Positions 31,473 through 33,808 of a DNA stretch of 33,808 nucleotides are shown here, piece after piece (positions within the stretch are counted from its first letter, which is position 1; each line of letters begins with the position of its first letter). The DNA is from Actinoplanes sandaracinus (lineage in GTDB: Bacteria; Actinomycetota; Actinomycetes; Mycobacteriales; Micromonosporaceae). The position numbers were made by a program, and so were the translations under genes. The notes under the pieces were generated by a model that made no database searches, had not been told where the DNA came from, and saw only the letters and a list, made by a program, of their open reading frames with translations. Where the stretch lies: assembly GCF_030009775.1 (NCBI RefSeq), contig NZ_JASCTH010000045.1, positions 25,081 to 58,888 of the forward strand, written 5' to 3'.

Positions 31473-33046
31473 GAGCCGGTGGCCGCCGGTGCGGCCTCGG
31501 CCGGTGACGGCGCCGCGGTCCGGCCGCGGCGCAGCAGCGCCCAGACCGCCACGGTGGCGACTGCGCAGATCACTGCCATGATCCAGAGCACCGAGTGGAA
31601 CGTGCCGGTGAGCGCGTCGGCCAGGAAGTCGGTGTAGCCGGGCCGGCTTGCAGGTGCGACACCGGCCGCCGCGCCCGCCACGTCGCCGGTGGCGACCTGG
31701 TTCGCCACCTCGTCGGGGGACGCGGTGGTGTATCGGGCGACGTCGTCGTCGAGCCGGCCACGCACGAAGCTGGCCAGCAGCGAACCGACCGCGGCCACCG
31801 CCACCGCCTCGCTGCCCAGCCGCAGCGTGTTCAGCAGCCCGGCAGCCATGCCGGCCTGCTGCTGCGGCACCGCGCCGATCGCCATCCCGTCGACCAAGCC
31901 GGCGGACAGGCCCATACCGGCGCCGACCAGCAGCATCGGCCCGACGATGGTGGCCACCCCGGCGCCCGGGTGCAGCACAGTCAGCCAGGCGTCACCGGCC
32001 ACGAGGAAGACCATGCTCACCAGGAGCACGACCCGGTCGGGCACACCGGCGGTGACGAGTCGGCCGGCCAGCAGCGGGCAGACCAGGACCGGGAGTGTCA
32101 GGAGGAGCATCAGCGCGCCGGCGGTCTGACTGGACCGGCCGTCGGCGCCGACGAAGTACGTCGGCAGGTAGGTCAGCATGGTGACGAACCCGAACGAGGC
32201 GGCAACCGGAACCAGGCACAGCGCCATGAACCGCGGCTGCCGGAACAGGCTCAGATCCAACATCGGCTGCGCCTGGCGGCGTTCCACCACCACGAAGAGC
32301 GCGAACAGCACCGCCGACGCGGCGAACAGGGCCAGCACCCGGCCGCTCGCCCAGCCCCACTGCGGGCCCTGCACGACGCCGAGCATGAGTACGAAGAGGC
32401 TGATGACGAAGATGCCGATGCCGGTCCAGTCCACCCGGGGCCGGGTAGCGCCGGCGGGGGCGTCGCGGTCACCGGCCATGAACGGCACCGCGACCAACAC
32501 GACGGCGAGGACGACCGCGTTGAGGACGAACACCGAGCGCCAGCCGAACGCGCCGGTCAGCCCGCCGGCGACAGTCGGGCCGAGCGCCACCCCCAGTCCG
32601 GCGGTGGTGCCGAACAGCGCGAACGCCCGGGCTCGGGCGGGGCCGTCGTAGGTGGTGGCGACGATCGCCGCGCCGCAGGAGAAGACGGCCGCGCCGCCGG
32701 CGCCGGCGAGACCGCGCGCCACGTCGAGTATCAGCACGTCGTTGGCGACCGCGCTGAGCACCGATGCCGCCGCGTATATCGCGGCGCCGGCGGCGAACGC
32801 CCGGCGGCGTCCGAACAGGTCGGCCAGCGAGCCCCAAGCCAGGGTGAACGCCGCGAATGTCAGGTTGAAGGCGTTGACCACCCACTGCAGCGGGGCCAGG
32901 GAGGCGTTGAGGTCGGCGCCGATGGCCGGCAGAGCCATGGCGGCACCGGAGATGGACATTGGTACGACCAGTACCGCGAGCAGGACGGCGGCCATCGTGA
33001 CGACCGGGTTCGCCCCCCGCACGGCCGCGGGGTTCACAGCGCTCAT
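31469..33046 (-). CDS. MFS drug exporter, DHA2 (14-helix) family
   Basis: Seen: 525 residues, strongly hydrophobic with about 14 transmembrane segments. Motif A is present as GSLADLFGRRRAF, motif C as GTTAGLGVALGPTVAGGLTGAFGWRSVF, and PMLDLSLFRQPRF in the central loop is typical of DHA2 proteins. Known: such exporters (QacA/EmrB type) expel drugs by proton antiport. The ATG at 33046 follows GAGAAGGGG at good spacing; an upstream in-frame extension is arginine-rich and unlikely. The stop overlaps the monooxygenase start, so both are coupled. Divergent from the ArsR-type regulator with 227 bp between, which holds repeats that could be operators. Confidence 0.95.
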   Translation of the reverse strand: MSAVNPAAVRGANPVVTMAAVLLAVLVVPMSISGAAMALPAIGADLNASLAPLQWVVNAFNLTFAAFTLAWGSLADLFGRRRAFAAGAAIYAAASVLSAVANDVLILDVARGLAGAGGAAVFSCGAAIVATTYDGPARARAFALFGTTAGLGVALGPTVAGGLTGAFGWRSVFVLNAVVLAVVLVAVPFMAGDRDAPAGATRPRVDWTGIGIFVISLFVLMLGVVQGPQWGWASGRVLALFAASAVLFALFVVVERRQAQPMLDLSLFRQPRFMALCLVPVAASFGFVTMLTYLPTYFVGADGRSSQTAGALMLLLTLPVLVCPLLAGRLVTAGVPDRVVLLVSMVFLVAGDAWLTVLHPGAGVATIVGPMLLVGAGMGLSAGLVDGMAIGAVPQQQAGMAAGLLNTLRLGSEAVAVAAVGSLLASFVRGRLDDDVARYTTASPDEVANQVATGDVAGAAAGVAPASRPGYTDFLADALTGTFHSVLWIMAVICAVATVAVWALLRRGRTAAPSPAEAAPAATGS

Positions 33047-33197
33047 CGCGCCCCTTCTCTCAATTCCGATTGGACCGGTGTGGCGACTTTCCGAGAGGAC
33101 CGGTGTGGCGACCAGCAGCTCGTCGGTGCGCGGCACGCCGGGGTGCCGATGCGAACGACGGCGAGGGCGCCAGCGGCGACGCAAAGGTCGGTCATTC

Positions 33198-33248
33198 GTC
33201 GTACCATTGGTCTACAGGACAGGAAGGTATGATGCAAGTCGTACCTTC
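33198..33248. promoter_or_regulatory. Operator-like repeats and promoter between exporter and ArsR-type gene
   Basis: Inverted repeat GAAGGTA (33223-33229) / TACCTTC (33242-33248) has a 12-base centre, and the direct repeat GTCGTACC occurs at 33198-33205 and 33238-33245. TATGAT (33228-33233) is a good -10 for the plus-strand regulator gene at 33274 and lies across the dyad. Binding here could control both divergent transcripts; the regulator is presumed to be the adjacent ArsR-type protein. Confidence 0.55.
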
Positions 33249-33273
33249 GTGACAGCTGGGAGGACGCAGCAGG

Positions 33274-33642
33274 ATGCCAGACAGCGAGGGGCACCCAGAC
33301 TTCGACGAGCTGGAGCTCGGTGCCGTACTCACGGCGCTGGCCGACCCGATCCGCCGGCAGGTCGTCGCGGTCCTCGCCGGGGAGCCGGACGGCACGGAGC
33401 GACCATGCAGCTCGTTCGGGCTGCCGTTGACGAAGTCGACGCTGACCTACCACTTCCGGCTGCTGCGCGAGTCCGGACTGGTCCGGCAGGTCAACCGGGG
33501 CAACAGCCGGATGGCCCAGCTGCGCCGTGCGGACCTCGAGGCCCGCTTCCCCGGCCTGCTGGCCCTCGTGGTCGCCGAGACCCAGCAGGCCGGGAAGGGC
33601 GCGCCGTCGGTGGCCGGAAACACCGCCCGAGCGCCCCACTGA
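33274..33642 (+). CDS. ArsR-type winged-helix transcriptional regulator
   Basis: Seen: 122 residues. A winged helix-turn-helix runs through LGAVLTALADPIRRQVVAVLAGEP, then LTKSTLTYHFRLLRESGLVRQVNRGNSRMAQLRRADLEARFPGLL. This is the ArsR-family pattern with recognition helix KSTLTYHFRLLRESGL. There is no metal-binding CxC motif in the recognition helix, so it probably senses an organic ligand or another cue. GGAGG lies upstream of ATG 33274. Divergent from the MFS-monooxygenase operon. Inference: local repressor of the exporter and monooxygenase. The Ala/Gly-rich C-terminal tail is unstructured. Confidence 0.9.
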   Translation: MPDSEGHPDFDELELGAVLTALADPIRRQVVAVLAGEPDGTERPCSSFGLPLTKSTLTYHFRLLRESGLVRQVNRGNSRMAQLRRADLEARFPGLLALVVAETQQAGKGAPSVAGNTARAPH

Positions 33643-33655
33643 GCGGCGACCGCGG

Positions 33656-33808
33656 CGTGACGCCGCTGCCGGCCCCGGGACCGTCTCCTGGGCGGCCGGC
33701 CTCGGAGTCTGGGTCGTGGTCAAGTGGATCATGGAGGAGACCAGCCAGACCATGGTGGTCGGGGTTCCGCTGGTCACCTCCCTGGTCCTCTACGTGGCGA
33801 TCGGCCTG
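33656..33808 (+). CDS. Partial membrane-protein reading frame at the right edge
   Basis: Seen: an open frame reading ...TVSWAAGLGVWVVVKWIMEET and VVGVPLVTSLVLYVAIGL reaches the end of the window, with two hydrophobic stretches typical of a membrane protein. The start is uncertain; ATG 33731 is in frame but lies within the first hydrophobic block, and the given left limit is only where the frame becomes plausible. It follows the ArsR-type gene closely on the same strand. The 3' part lies outside the window, so no family is assigned. Confidence 0.3.

Noticed and set aside
31595..33232. 545-residue plus-strand open frame
   Set aside because: It is the antisense of the MFS exporter, with Gln/His/Arg-rich composition and no motif.

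Overview
The window is very GC-rich, with tight head-to-tail gene overlaps (GTGA, ATGA, TGATG), frequent GTG starts and families typical of actinobacteria (CU044_5270, DUF4262, septum-formation protein, leaderless genes with a TAnnnT box close to the start codon). It looks like chromosomal sequence from a filamentous actinobacterium, perhaps Micromonosporaceae (Actinoplanes-like). That placement is inference; no rRNA or species marker is present. No tRNA, rRNA, CRISPR array, transposase or phage gene was seen.

Layout. (1) 8-3054: four-gene plus-strand operon with two tandem pol-beta-fold nucleotidyltransferases (PF10127/COG3541 type), an aldo/keto reductase and a pentapeptide-repeat protein. 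(2) 3069-5330: a TetR regulator divergent from a secreted type-B carboxylesterase; their shared intergenic region carries two copies of the palindrome CGCCT-N-AGGCG, a likely operator pair. (3) 5405-13390: small, mostly hypothetical genes, including a conserved actinobacterial leaderless gene, a TetR gene broken by two one-base losses, a macrodomain protein, a membrane-anchored receiver-like protein in a visibly less GC-rich patch, a septum-formation-type membrane protein without a clear start, an ECF sigma factor with its CU044_5270 partner, a short fragment resembling a SpoIIE phosphatase, and a DUF4262 protein.

(4) 13782-22765: signalling and conflict block. A GAF-EAL c-di-GMP phosphodiesterase faces a minus-strand series: TPR-GGDEF diguanylate cyclase, an unusual one-polypeptide sigma factor (sigma2/sigma4, zinc-finger-like motif, transmembrane helix, two external DUF1566 domains), and a translationally coupled pair of an alpha/beta hydrolase and a large caspase-fold protease. 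This hydrolase-caspase pair beneath a membrane sigma sensor is the best candidate for an undescribed system here.

(5) 23206-26826: three secreted proteins in one operon (two beta-propeller-like, one RTX calcium-binding repeat protein), preceded by a 440-bp region rich in dyads. (6) 26955-29690: an FHA-FAD monooxygenase fusion and a surface lipoprotein. (7) 29988-33642: a drug-type cassette with a class A flavin monooxygenase overlapping a DHA2-family MFS exporter, and a divergent ArsR-type regulator with operator-like repeats between. A partial membrane reading frame runs off the right edge.
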